Part shown: positions 11,713-22,325 of the stretch, in pieces
Layout of the letters: each line of letters begins with the position of its first letter
Numbering within the stretch: position 1 is the first letter of the stretch
The notes under the pieces: model-generated
Seen by the model: only the letters and a program-made list of their open reading frames with translations
Databases searched by the model: none
Told to the model about the DNA's origin: nothing
Position numbers and translations under genes: made by a program
Assembly: GCA_963995525.1 (NCBI GenBank)
Contig: OZ023213.1
Coordinates: forward strand, 15,271,533 to 15,335,532
DNA: 64,000 bases
Source: Escarpia spicata
Taxonomy: Eukaryota; Annelida; Polychaeta; Sabellida; Siboglinidae
Direction: 5' to 3'

Positions 11713-12225
11713 ATGTTGAAGACACCTTATTACCGACCTCGCAATGCAGCAGACTCGAGTGACGAGGACGAGCCGACGAGCCGACCCATCATGCCGGTGA
11801 CCAACCGCCATTCCGTGCCGTCGGAATTAGACGCCGTGGACATCTCAACTCTAGAATCAACGGTAAGCCCCGACCCTCTTATCGAGGTCAGAGGTTTCCT
11901 TATCGACAAAGTACGCAAGCATACTCCCTTCTACATCGGGTGCAGATACTGCAAGAAGCGTATGAATGTCGACGATACGGGACATTTGCAATGCGAACGA
12001 CACGGTTACGTGGCCTCTGACATGTATATTGTGGTTCGAACGAGCGCTGCCGATGAGGAGTCTCTACCGACTCCGAGACAACTACCACCATCGCAGAGAC
12101 CCTTCACCTGCCCGGACTGTGGGTCGTCGTTCACACGGATAAATAATAGCAAGCGCCACGTCACCAGCGGCAGTTGTGCCCGCCGGAAGGTGGAGGCCGA
12201 GGACGCCGAGCTGGACGCGCATGTG
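11713..12225 (+). pseudogene. Element 1 zinc-ribbon/C2HC protein, left-arm exon 1 (gene split by insert)
   Basis: Exon 1 encodes 171 codons from MLKTPYYRPRNAAD and ends in phase 0 at the donor GTG|GTGAGT. Visible motifs are an acidic N-terminus, a zinc-ribbon-like CRYC-x13-CERH reminiscent of the OB-C zinc ribbon of RPA1, and a C2HC finger, FTCPDCGSSFTR...KRH...GSC. The partner exon is at 18450-18725, but 6.1 kb of foreign sequence lies between and removes the start of exon 2, so this copy is broken as a gene. The exon 1 frame itself is intact, unlike the right-arm copy. ssDNA or DNA binding is inferred. Confidence 0.65.
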
Positions 12226-12337
12226 GTGAGTCATACTTTATATTGTTTTACTATATACTTTCACCTAAAATCTTGTCCCTCGTGTCTATACTTTCCCTAA
12301 AATGGCGTCCCCATAACTTCCGTCAAAATTGCATCCC

Positions 12338-12531
12338 CAAAGACGGGCATGCTCGGTTACACGACTTACTTTAAGGTTTGGTTAGTATCCCCATCATATG
12401 GTAAAATTAGCTGGTCAATTTCGAAAGGAGGTATTGCACAAAGGGGGTTCTCGCACAACGCCTGGTCGCCCTTGGCTACGGCCCGACGTATATATCAATT
12501 TCAGTTGCAATGTTGATTATATCTTTAACTG
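12338..12531. repeat. ~195-bp dispersed repeat at the insert edge
   Basis: It begins CCCCAAAGACGGGCATGCTC and ends TTATATCTTTAACTGGCT. A nearly identical copy lies at 34289-34490. It contains GGAGGTATTGCACAAAGG and a GC-rich CCTTGGCTACGGCCC segment, which suggests a structured RNA origin, but I cannot identify it. Confidence 0.8.
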
Positions 12532-13260
12532 GCTATGGTTTCGTTTATTAAGGCGGTAGAAATAATCAGTTATGTTCTTTACGCTAAGTATGTTTGTTTT
12601 GAATATTATTTCCCAGTCTTTGTCCTCTTTGCTTGTTGTTTCAGGTCATTTTAGAGTGCCATGTAATATCGCAATTTCTTTATTTCTCGTGTTAGTAAGC
12701 AGTCATCTGCGAACAGGCGGAATTTTTTATTTGACTGATGTTGGTAAATAATGTATACGGCACAGAAACTATAACAAGTTCATCAGGCAGTGTTGCATAT
12801 TTGTCAACAATTTATCTGCGAAGTCATTGATGAAGTCGACAACCGACGATCCAAACTTGTTAGCTAGTGGTGGTCCATAGCAGACAAACAAGTTTATACT
12901 TGTCCCATGTAATTAATTTAGCGCTCATCGTTTCGAAAGACCGAATTTCGTTGAATGTTTTCACAGCTTTTGCTTTAATGGAATATTTATACAATATCAC
13001 AATGCCGCCACAGCGACGACTGGGCCTTGGATATTGATTGAGGTTACATCCAGGTAGTGTGAGAGCTCTGGTGACCGGGAGGTCAGAGTCTTTATTACAA
13101 AGCCAGGTTTCGGTAATGGCCACAACATCGATATCGTGTATACGTGGACGTTGTCTAAAGTGTCGGTCGTTTTGTTGCGAACATATCTTGATTTGATAAG
13201 GCACAAGGAGACGTGTGTGGTGGGACAGGATAGCGGATTTAGGGATAGAGTCAAGGTAAT
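12532..13260 (-). pseudogene. LINE endonuclease remnant (duplicon B)
   Basis: It has the same AITETWL and CGGIVILYKYS blocks as in duplicon A, extended further (KLITWDKYKLVCLLWTTTS). A degenerate continuation with LPDELVIVS follows toward 12532. There are several stops and frameshifts, so it is inactive. Confidence 0.75.
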
Positions 13261-14590
13261 CAGGTTGCCATGTGCTTGTGAAGATGTGCGCACGTAGTGG
13301 TTGGGTGGTCGAAGGCCGATGACCGTGGAGATAGGTTGTTGTTGGTTGGAAAAGAAAGAAGGTACAAAAAAGAGAGAAAAGAACACACCAATCAACAAAG
13401 CTAGCTGTTCCTCGGTGGAAAGAAAATCGAAAACGTGTACAACTTTGACTATCTCAGCAGTCTGATGACGCCGCCAGCATAGTCTTTGCAGACTTAGAAA
13501 AGAGAGTTTTCATTGCCTCAGAGAAATCCAATACGCTCTCGATTATAAGACACATTGTCTAATAAGAAGGCATTTTGATATGGCACGGACATCTATATTT
13601 TACACTTCGGACCGATACTCTTGATATATTGACATAATCAAATCAATATTTATAAACTTTCATCTGAGATGAGTGGCGGCCGAGGCCAGAGGATAGTAAC
13701 TTAGTTTCATATTGGACATCAACGTTCTGACATCATCCCTAAAGATCATACATTTTGAAGATAGAACCTACGATCGAATTCCTGCGCGGCAGCTTGTCGG
13801 GACTGACATTAGTACTCTGACACAGATCATTGCAAAGCAAACATTTTATTTTAGTGTAATTTTCACATAGTCGTGCAGGTCACAAGCGAATGAGTTGAGA
13901 TTTGTTCGGAGAACAATCTATCTGCACGTGTCCCCTTCGTCAGTTCATGTTCGAAGAGCGACAGAGACCAGTGAAAGCCACTGCAAACAAACAGACAAAG
14001 GAATTATGTCACTGATGATGATATCACCGAACAACAACAACATACAGATACATGTATTTATTGTGGTATAGGTTCACACGGCAATTGTACTATGCTATAA
14101 GTTCTTGCAAGATATAGAAGCACGCTTAGAACGCAATAATAATTCATTAAACGTTGGACGTCTTTTCTATTTGCTCCCGTTCCCTCCAAGACAAAACAGA
14201 ACGTTACTTTTAATGGGTTTAAGACAAGCATTATTTTAAACATATAACGGTTTTAAGAAATGCACTATGGTTTTAAGACATGCACTATTTTAAACGATGG
14301 TGATGTCAGCCGTATTATTACGGAAATTATTATATTTTAAAGAATGTACAGTTGCCTTTTTCAATGTGCGAACGTAAATATTTGATTTACTGTTATTACT
14401 TACAAAAGTTTAAAAAATATATAAAATAGTATTGAATACATCATTGAATAGAAAATTCATTGTGTGACGATGATAAATACGCATCATCACCACTATCATC
14501 ATCCTCAAATTGAACCACCTAAATTGTGAAAATTACAACAGACGACGACGACGAAGACAACCAGTAATACATTTAAATTACCTTCTTGTT
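13260..14590. other. Non-coding stretch downstream of gene copy B
   Basis: It is equivalent to 870-2150 and differs from it by scattered substitutions. No gene is seen. Confidence 0.6.
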
Positions 14591-14596
14591 GTCTGC

Positions 14597-16766
14597 TTAT
14601 CGGTAGCCACAGCAGTTCTTGCACCTGTTGACACAACGGTGACTATTACAGTCGTAGTGACGTCTGCTATAGGGGCATCTCCTGTAGCGAATGGGACGTC
14701 CATATTTGCAGTAGACGTAGCTTCCGCATCCGTTGCAAACAGTCGACTGCCAACCGCTGTACTTCTCACAATAATTCTCTCTGCAGCCTGCAATAAACGT
14801 TGCGCTGATATGGTGCTATATATTATTACCACCGGCTTTGCATTCAATCAAGAGGCCCATCGCTTCATGAAATATTTGCATTATGCACCTTGCGTATTCC
14901 TATTCATAGACGACGAAATCGGGGGGGGACTTTTATTGGGGGTATTTGGGTGGGAGGGCTGGAAATATGATTAGCCCCCAATGCTATGTCAAGGGGCATA
15001 GTTTGAGATTTTGGTGAGCCTCGGGAGTCGCAGTCGATGTTTAAAGTGAGCCTGGTTAGGGGTGTGGTTGGAAGTTTTGTTTTGGTGAACCGTCAAGGAG
15101 GTTGGAGGGTTTTGGTAAGCAATAACCCCCTTAATACTCCAAATCACATTCTAATGTATCATATTGTATACACGCCAGAACCATTTGGATGTTATACAAA
15201 ATTACAGCGCACGAGGATATTATTATATATCTCACAGTGACAATCACGTTCAAGGTATTACCGCCATGAGGTATAAATCGGGTTGCAGCATACGTTTTCA
15301 GCATTTCGCAAAATATATATGAAGGTCATTACTATATTTAGAAGAAGTAGATACGAACCACAACGACCGGTTCCCGGGTAGTACGACTGCTTCTGGCCAC
15401 ATGAGCGGTAGTGCCCAATGCCTTTGTTGCATTGGTAGTAGTAGCGACCGTTGAAGTAGGACGATGAATAGTCGTACGTACTTTTGGAGTACCTACAGGC
15501 ATCGTTGCATGACCCTTAAACATAAAAATCACATCGCCAATTTAATTTGTTTTTTTAATTAGTCATTTTAAAATTAAATGTAGAACATATATGAAGCGCG
15601 TCAGTGTGGGATCTGAGACAAGCCTACAGTTACATAGGTAGCTCATATTTTAATCTTCCGCTACAAGGTTTAACAAGAGTAAAAAAAGATTGCCATCCAG
15701 AACCTAAACACCAGATGGCAAGTGGACATGAAAGCCGTTGGTTTGTCAATAGTCCAACATATTTTGTCTTTCCTTCTATGTACAAGCTCTGTCACAGGCG
15801 TTGGCGATCACGACCCCTCAAAACCACGCTGTCGTTTGTAGTTTGTAGCGCATTGTTTTCCTCCTTTCCCACCATCTTCACAAACTATCTATTATTTTTT
15901 TATTCTCTGGCGTACCATATTGTTTCAAAAGGGTTGATATTTTAAAGACTTGGACACCAAATTGTGTTGACCTGAGTCATCCTCGCAGTACTTACCACAA
16001 GTTCCATACTTATTGACGCATTGATATGCACTGCAACGGCCGTACACAACTCTCTTGTTGAGACAGCGGTAGTAGTAGGGGAATGGCTTCGACAAAGACG
16101 GGTAGTATCTGTTGGACTGACGATTCCTGCAGCAATCGTAGTTGTAGCCGTTCCAACATCCATCGTAACGGTAGTGCGCTGAAAGGAAAACACGACAACA
16201 TTTGAATTATTCTTTTTAGACTCAAATTCCCTGACACGTGAACGCGCAAGCACACATACGCACACACGCATGCGCACACATACGTTCACATACACGCGCA
16301 CGCATAATGCTCTCTGTTGTGCACCCAGTAGTATGGTGAAAGTGAAGTGTATGTTTTCTTTCATAATTGATGAAGTTATCTTGATGACTTGAAGAATAAA
16401 CAAATTCATTTATGTACAAAACGTAATTACTTCCATGTCATTTAATGCGTCGGTTGTCAGTACAATGTATATTCTTACTTTAATGATAAGTAAGCACATA
16501 AAACACGATGGCTATCCTCTTTAAATCGGTGTACCTCAACGATGTGTGGTGCACGCGCGCTCGTGCGCTCGTGCGTGTGGTGTGTTCGAGTGTATCAATA
16601 GTGCGTACGTGCATGTGTACGCGAGCTTGTATGCGTGTGTTACCTTGATGTCAGCCTGCGTGAAATGAACATTATCAAAACGTATTAGCATTATCTATTT
16701 TTGTATCTTACCTTCAGCTGCATATACAGCAGCGAGCACCAGCAACGCGATGAAGAACTTCGCCAT
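14597..16766 (-). CDS. Secreted Cys/Tyr-rich protein with three CBM14-like modules, copy B (inside Element 1)
   Basis: Coding exons are 16766-16712, 16178-15996, 15514-15359 and 14787-14597, again 194 aa with phase-1 introns. All donors, acceptors, the TATA box (17337-17345) and the leader exon are preserved. The two coding substitutions from copy A that I noticed (GGC to GGT in the last exon, GCC to GCA in the second module) are both synonymous, so the predicted protein is the same as A. The gene is complete with about 1.1 kb of 5' flank, so it could be transcribed from its new location. Function is as inferred for copy A. Confidence 0.82.
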
Positions 16767-17264
16767 GATGTATGGTTATCTTCTGAAAATATGTACACAT
16801 ATAGTATTGCAACAATAATGCAACAATAACCGATACTTTAAAAAGCTTTCGTGAATTCTATGTAAGCAAAGTCTTACTTTGCTATCTATAGCGACATGTT
16901 CTATATTAGATAGAATCAATATTGACAAATGCCGTATCATTTAAAGTTCAATTTGTTTTCATAATTTTGAGTTTATGTTAAACCAACAACTCCACCTTTA
17001 CCTTTTGTGAATTCACCTGTTGTTTGTGACACTGGTCTATAGTCAATGCTGATACAATGTGCTGGATTTTCTGCAGGACAAAATGCCCATTCACGATTGT
17101 CCATATTCAGTGAGACGTGTTTAGTTAGAACATATCGCTGGCGTGTACTGGGAGCTAACAGCCACAATTTGTTTGGTCAATAGCGAAGAACGAGATTGTT
17201 AGTCGTATGGTTACTCGAAGTTACCACAATTCTAGAAAAGAAGCACCGGAAACTTCTTACTTAC

Positions 17265-17345
17265 CGTGCAGACAACGAGGTGACCCACAGATCTTCGTCT
17301 CTGAAGCCAATGGTGCTCTAGTCTGGAAATGTCTCTGTATTTATA
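17265..17345 (-). promoter_or_regulatory. Promoter and leader exon of gene copy B
   Basis: The TATA box TATAAATAC at 17345-17337 and the leader-exon donor GTAAGTAAG at 17265/17264 are both unchanged from copy A. Confidence 0.7.
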
Positions 17346-17399
17346 CAGATGTGTCTCAATCAATTATCTGTCATTACACGCCCCGTTATTTTTTATGAA

Positions 17400-18448
17400 C
17401 AACCGTCAGGTTTCACGGATTAGAGCACACAGGGGCGTGGGTGTGGCATCTATGAAACATCGGACACATTAAATGTTGTAGTACGATGAGTTTTTGTGTG
17501 TGGATGTTCTTAAGCAAGCTTCAATCCAAACTCGAATTTTATAAAAGCAATTTTACCTGGCTGTATGTGATAAACAGACGAAAACGCGCTTACCCGAATC
17601 ACCTAAAATATGTGTTCCTTTGCTCCGCTCGCTAACCGCTAGAGAACACGCGATTTGTTAACAACGAGGTGTTAACGGAGAGGCGTGAATCCATGTATTA
17701 CAACTTAACAAAGACGTCTTAAGTGCGTTACTGACATGCTGACAACAAAACATATGCAAACACTCATACATTTAACTCTATATTCGGGAAACAAATACCT
17801 CGAACAACATGAAGATCAAACTGATACGAACAACAATATTTACCGTGACTGTTGGGTAGCAAGTAACGAGCTCTATGAATACGTGGTTACTTCGGGAAAA
17901 GTTACACTGGAAGTTTGCATGTGAAACCGTCGGTGTTTGTATGTATCATTCGTGTTGTGTTTTGAGGATACACAGAGTGCTCCATGCAATCGTCTTGTTT
18001 AGTATCTACCCAATTGGTCCTGCATACGACTGTTGATCGCTCAAGTAATACACCTTAATAAATTACTGTTTCAAACACTTGATCTTAAAAACGCGGACAG
18101 GCACGCTTACACACATCGTCAATTTTTTCTTAGTGTGCCAACGTAACATATGTATATATTCGTATTAATTTCATTAAACCAAAATATACCAATAAGGCAC
18201 ACCGCACGTCGTCGTGACCTTTTATTAGGGGCACGGTTATCTCTGTGGAAAACCATCGATACATTGTACGTGCGTCGAGGTGAACATATAATAAACTGTC
18301 GCGTAGTGAACGGGGATATATCAGTTTATGTTTGCAACTCCAAAGAAACTGACTATAATCATAAAATATTTTCAAATGTTAATACATTCAAATTTCACGA
18401 ATATTAGTTTTGGTAAAGAGTAGATTGGACAGCGCGCACACCCACCCA
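17400..18448. other. Non-coding 5' flank of gene copy B
   Basis: It matches 4950-6000 almost base for base. No gene is supported. Confidence 0.5.
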
Positions 18449-18449
18449 A

Positions 18450-18725
18450 CTCTGAAGACGACAACGCCGTGGTTGCAAGGTAGACCATCATAGTAAATTT
18501 CATCACGCTTGTATGTTATCTGGTGACATTCAAATTTGCATGCACTGGGACGAGGCTGTCGAGACCATTAATTCAACTGCACTGGTGAAAGACTGTTTGA
18601 GTGTTTTGTTAGACGCAGGTGTGAAGCTATCCGATGTGACAGTCGAACAGTTGTGTAATATCAATACTAGGTGGCGAAACACTATGAAACATATGGTTCT
18701 GGCAGTAATGGAGGGTGACCTGTAA
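18450..18725 (+). pseudogene. Element 1 zinc-binding protein, left-arm exon 2 remnant
   Basis: Reading from the insert junction gives RRQRRGCKVDHHSKFHHACM and continues to the terminal VMEGDL stop at 18725. This matches the last 90 or so residues of the right-arm exon 2 (22610-22326). The C-x2-C equivalent has been altered (CRGC in the right arm, RGC here). Everything upstream, including the acceptor, was lost to the insert, so it is not expressible as the original protein. AATAAA follows at 18842. Confidence 0.75.
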
Positions 18726-19099
18726 AGAACTTTCTTTTGTCGTGTACACGATTAAAATTTGCAAGACCCTGTATCAATGTCTAGTCTCTGGGTCTTGTAG
18801 TTATGGAGCGTGACATGTAAATACGTTTGTGTTGTTCACGAATAAACTGTGCCAACCTTATATTGTGTCTTTACATAACCAAACTAAGACAATCGACTTC
18901 CACGAATCAAACTTTCACTAGCGAGATTCACGAACCAATCATTCAGACAAATTAGTCTGAAAAAAGAAACACCAAACACTTAGATCAACGAGTGACAAGA
19001 AACAAACTTGTCGGACAAACGAAACACTAGACTTTGACTAGCGAGCGACAAGAACCAAACTTGTCGGACAAACGAAACACCAAACTTAACAGGTTACTG

Positions 19100-19384
19100 C
19101 GTCAAATTCCACCAAAACGAGGCAAATAGACGTATTATCGCGTGAGATTTAATCAATTTGACGGAATTCCATCAGAATAGACGGGTTATCGCGTTAGATT
19201 CCATCAATTTGACGGAATTACATCAGAATAGACGGGTTACCGCGTGAGATTCCATCAAGTTGACGGAATTCCATCAGAATAGACGGGTTACCGCGTGAGA
19301 TTCCATCAATTTGACGGAATTCCATCAGAATAGACGGGTTACCGCGTGAGATTCCATCAACTTGACCGAATTCCATCAGAATAA
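19100..19384. repeat. 51-bp tandem repeat, about five units
   Basis: The unit starts GACGGGTTACCGCGTGAGAT and includes TTGACGGAATTCCATCAG. Successive GACGGGTTA starts fall at 19231, 19282 and 19333, giving a 51-bp period. The mirrored right-arm array (21905-22065) has only about three units. Confidence 0.9.
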
Positions 19385-19385
19385 A

Positions 19386-19521
19386 AATATATAATTAGGT
19401 TAGATAGAGAAAAAAAGTTGGCGTTAAGCTCGCAAAAATGTATACAACCACTTTGGTGGTTGTTTAAATTTTCGCGAGCTTAACCCCAATTTTTTTTTCT
19501 ATCTAACCTAATTATATATAT
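19386..19521. repeat. Long hairpin (about 60-bp arms), MITE-like
   Basis: The left arm begins ATATATAATTAGGTTAGATA and runs to ACAACCAC. The right arm mirrors it from GTGGTTGT to CTAACCTAATTATATATA. The loop is only a few bases (TTTG region). It is absent from the right arm of Element 1, so it is either part of the unique centre or a small foldback insertion. Confidence 0.85.
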
Positions 19522-19539
19522 GTTACCCGTTAGATGGCG

Positions 19540-20110
19540 CCATCATGTGACATAGTACTCCGATTATCCACTAGGGGGCGCTACGCCAGAAGTGACGTCG
19601 TACCGGAAGTTACTTGACTGTCATGGCAGCCTCTACTATGGACGCTACGTCGGAAGTGACGTCGCACCGGGAGTTACTTGACTGTCATGGCGGACTCTAC
19701 GCTTCCGATATTCCCGGAAGTGTGTCGACGAGTATAGATCTATCATGGCCGGTAGATGGCAATACTCTGACTAATTACATTGGTGTCCGTTGAGTGGCGT
19801 CGGGAACCATGACGGTCACCTCTTTGAATGAAGTCCTGTCAGGTGGTTGTCCTTACATGTTATCGACATAGTCGTTTTCAGTCATAGCAGTTTTCAAATT
19901 CGCTTGCTATGGTAGCCTCTACTAGGGACGCTACGTCGGAAATGACGACACACCGGAAGTTACTTTACTGTCATTGCGACCTGTCATGGCGGCCTCTACG
20001 GTTTCACCATTTCCGGAAGTGTGTCGACGAATAGAGATATGTCATGGTCGGTAGATGGCGTTGTTCTGACTAGTTACATTACTATCCGTTGGGGCCATCG
20101 GATGTTGCCT
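19540..20110. repeat. GTCGGAAGTGACGTC-type repeated promoter-like region
   Basis: Phrases such as GACGCTACGTCGGAAGTGACG, ACCGGAAGTTACTTGACTGTCATGG and CGGTAGATGGC recur at about 19570, 19640 and 19925-20055, giving a ~370-bp imperfect repeat. ACCGGAAGT matches an ETS-type site and TGACGTC a CRE half. It may form the upstream control region of the promoter at 20.15-20.21 kb. Confidence 0.5.
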
Positions 20111-20148
20111 CTCTCATGAACGTGCATAGTTTTTGTGTTAAGGGAAGT

Positions 20149-20213
20149 CACGTGATGTACGTTCGGTCTGATTGGTTATGCAAATGAGATGACGCCGAAA
20201 ACTAGTGTATATA
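20149..20213 (+). promoter_or_regulatory. Compact promoter: E-box, inverted CCAAT, octamer, TATA
   Basis: CACGTG lies at about 20150, ATTGG at 20171-20175, the octamer ATGCAAAT at 20178-20185 and TATATA at 20208-20213, in order and closely spaced. This is a well-formed pol II promoter facing the plus strand in the unique centre of Element 1. Confidence 0.65.
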
Positions 20214-20297
20214 CCGTGCTTCCGACGATTCTGGTCTTTCCTTTTTCGACTCTCGAGAAGGTCGTATCGTATCTGGTCGCTCGCACTATTTGAAAAT

Positions 20298-20414
20298 ATG
20301 GGATTGTTACGTTGTAAAGACGGCTGCTTCATATACATATGTTTTTCGTTAAAAGAAGCGATACCTCATACGAGTCCTATGATCGCCTCGTTGGATATGA
20401 ATCCGAACAGATGA
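20298..20414 (+). CDS. Possible 38-aa ORF or first exon behind the octamer/TATA promoter
   Basis: The first ATG after the promoter (20298) opens MGLLRCKDGCF and stops at 20414, about 85 nt below the TATA box. It is short and lacks a recognised domain. It may be a leader exon whose partner I cannot identify, or the transcript may be noncoding. Confidence 0.25.
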   Translation: MGLLRCKDGCFIYICFSLKEAIPHTSPMIASLDMNPNR

Positions 20415-20513
20415 ACGTCTCTTGACATGAAAGTATGTGATGTTTGGCACCTCAAACTCAAAATGTCGTCGTATGCCTTTACGATACATCGAGTTGACGT
20501 TTAAAATGAAGAA

Positions 20514-20692
20514 AATGGCCTATCCTTTAACATGGAGAAAATGCCCTATCCTTTAACATGGAACAACCTCCTACCTTTTAACATGGAGAAAAAGACCTAT
20601 CCTTTAACAAGGGGAAACTTCCTATCCTTTAACATTGGGTTTTTAGCACCTATCCTTTAACATGGGGACAACCTCCTATGTTCTAACATTCA
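20514..20692. repeat. ~28-bp tandem repeat (CCTATCCTTTAACATGG)
   Basis: CCTATCCTTTAACATGG with short A/G-rich spacers repeats about seven times with small variations. There is no coding potential. It lies between the convergent centre genes. Confidence 0.9.
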
Positions 20693-20833
20693 ATTCGTGC
20701 AACGTGTTGGGCGAAGTTTAGTGTTTCGTTTGTGCAACTTTGTTTTCAGTGAAATGAGGAAAAGTTACTTGTTTCTTGATGACTATGAAAACTAAAATCA
20801 AACAAACACACTCATCCATAGCATAAACAAGAT

Positions 20834-20839
20834 TTTATT
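20834..20839 (-). terminator. AATAAA polyadenylation signal of the Element 1 central gene
   Basis: Minus-strand AATAAA lies about 90 nt after the stop codon at 20928. Confidence 0.6.
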
Positions 20840-20927
20840 TGAATATTCTCCATATGATCTCTCTTGAAAACTGTTCCTGTGGATTGTATGTCACACGCGA
20901 ACCTGTTTTTGTCGTAAATCGGTAACA

Positions 20928-21802
20928 CTAATATGGTTCCCAACGTGTGATTTGCAAAGGTGTCACCGAATGAGCTGCGCGCCGCGATGATGCAGGTCGT
21001 CTACGATGCCGACGACGACCACTGTCAAACGGAATGCTGGTTTCCTTTGATATGTCATCGTCCACTGATGCTGTCTGCATGTAAATCCAACGATCTGGGT
21101 TTCCAACTAAATCCATTGGCGTGTTGTCATCCTTGCGACCAGGAGCAAAGTTTTCCCATCCCACCGGTTCAAACGACTTCCGTTTTCTCAACACGTCATT
21201 CACAAGGTCCACGATATTACTTCCGGGAACCGCGTTGTTTCTGTACATCATCTCGCCACGATCGTTCCAACTTACGGCACCTTTCATGTTATCTAGGAGT
21301 CGCCGTACTTTCTGCTTCATAGTTTTTGGAACGCTGTCGACGATTTCATTTTGGATGTTCTTATTTTCGATGATTTCCTTTTCGTTAACAGGTTGTACTT
21401 TGTTTTTCTCTTCACTTGCACATTTTTCGGGTTCTTTGATACGTTTGTCGGAAAGATCGTTGTACCGACTCAATACCTGGTTATACAACACAACTTTTTC
21501 CCTCTCGTGTATATCGCCATCTTCTTGGTATGCTCCATGGTCACCTGAGATGGAGACAAGAATGTCTAGCTTGTTGCTGAGGCCGGAAACGTGGGTGTCG
21601 TTGTGGGCGCCGGGACAAATGAATTGAACAACGTAGTGCTTGTCGACGTAGTGTTTGTTGATGACCTACAGCGACTGTGGGCAATGTGTTGTTTCCAGCT
21701 ATCTTTTCGTGTGAAATGTCTCTTACAATCATGGCACTGGAAGGCCGCCTGTGATACTGGTGTAGGCTTGTTGGCAGCTGGTAGACGAGTCGATAAGCTC
21801 AT
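20928..21802 (-). CDS. Element 1 central gene: C2HC finger plus PGSNIVDL-motif protein
   Basis: It starts ATG at 21802, 82 nt below a TATA box. The first frame encodes MSLSTRLPAANK and a finger FQCHDCKRHFTRKDSWKQH...SRC similar to the arm gene's finger. It reaches a stop at about 21567. The following frame, open from about 21640, reads SNKLDILVSIS, EREKVVLYNQVLSRYNDLSDK, then VPKTMKQKVRRLLDNM, SWNDRGEMMYRN, PGSNIVDLVNDVLRKRK and VGNPDRW, ending at 20928. I recall similar VPKT/W-D-x-G/PGSNIVDL/GN-x-RW proteins as recurrent unnamed ORFs in many invertebrate genomes. The two frames overlap around 21567-21640 and need a frameshift or a small unseen intron to join. The function is unknown. Confidence 0.55.
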
Positions 21803-21883
21803 GGTGTACGTGTTTACTGTTCAAAGGTAAAGAACGGAATGGCTCTTGGAACTCGTCGGTCTAAGTTTGGTTTGTACAACTCG

Positions 21884-21890
21884 TTTTATA
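21884..21890 (-). promoter_or_regulatory. TATA box of the Element 1 central gene
   Basis: Minus-strand TATAAAA lies about 82 nt upstream of the ATG at 21802, immediately inside the end of the 51-bp repeat array. Confidence 0.65.
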
Positions 21891-22205
21891 CCTGACTATT
21901 GCAGTGGACTCAGTCGAATTTCACGCGATAAACCGTCTATTCTGGTGGAATTCCGTCAAAATTATGGAATCTCATGCAGTATCCCGTCTATTCTGATGGA
22001 ATTCCGTCATATTGATGGAATTTCATGCGGTAACCCGTCTATTCTGATGGTATTCCGTCAATTTGATCTAAGTCGTTGGTGTTTCGTTTGTCAGAATAGT
22101 TTGTTTGAATGATTGGTTCGTGCATCTCGCTAGTGAAAGTTTGATTCGTGGAAGTCGTTTGTCTTAGTTTGGTTAAGTAAAGACACAAGATAAGGTTTGC
22201 ACAGT

Positions 22206-22211
22206 TTATTC
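22206..22211 (-). terminator. AATAAA signal of the right-arm zinc-binding gene
   Basis: Minus-strand AATAAA lies about 115 nt past the stop at 22326. It is mirrored in the left arm at about 18842. Confidence 0.6.
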
Positions 22212-22325
22212 GTGAAAAAGACGAACGTATTTACATGTCACGCTCTATAACTACAAGAACCGGAGACTAGACATTGATACAGGGTCTTGCAAAGTTTAAT
22301 CGTGTACAAGACAAAAGAAAGTTCT

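Larger units (their letters stand above)
9805..12336 (+). repeat. Element 1 left inverted arm, outer segment
   Basis: This is the reverse complement of 23230-25469, with substitutions and indels. It contains two TATA promoters, a small ORF (11416-11583) and the first exon of a zinc-binding protein gene (11713-12225). Homology stops abruptly at about 12336, where the insert carrying duplicon B begins. The left arm has about 390 bp (9880-10265) that the right arm lacks. Confidence 0.85.
12336..18448. other. 6.1-kb insert in Element 1 left arm carrying gene copy B
   Basis: The right arm is continuous through the corresponding point. The left arm instead has this block, and about 620 bp of arm sequence (equivalent to 22610-23230) is missing. 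The insert consists of a ~195-bp dispersed repeat and then duplicon B. No obvious target-site duplication is visible at its ends, so replacement or recombination is more likely than simple transposition. Confidence 0.75.
12532..18448. repeat. Segmental duplicon B (inside Element 1)
   Basis: It is nearly identical to 52309-58135 and, from about 12907, to 476-5997. It shares with C the segment 12532-12900 that A lacks, so it derives from a C-like source. It breaks off within the AC-rich sequence at the far end, where Element 1 arm sequence resumes at 18449. Confidence 0.9.
18449..19385 (+). repeat. Element 1 left inverted arm, inner segment
   Basis: This is the reverse complement of about 21905-22610, resuming the arm after the insert. 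It includes the exon 2 remnant, polyadenylation region and a 51-bp tandem repeat. Confidence 0.8.

Noticed and set aside
12338..12531. U1 snRNA or 5S rRNA gene
   Set aside because: A few short phrases look reminiscent, but no consistent alignment or secondary structure could be made by eye. Left as an unidentified repeat.
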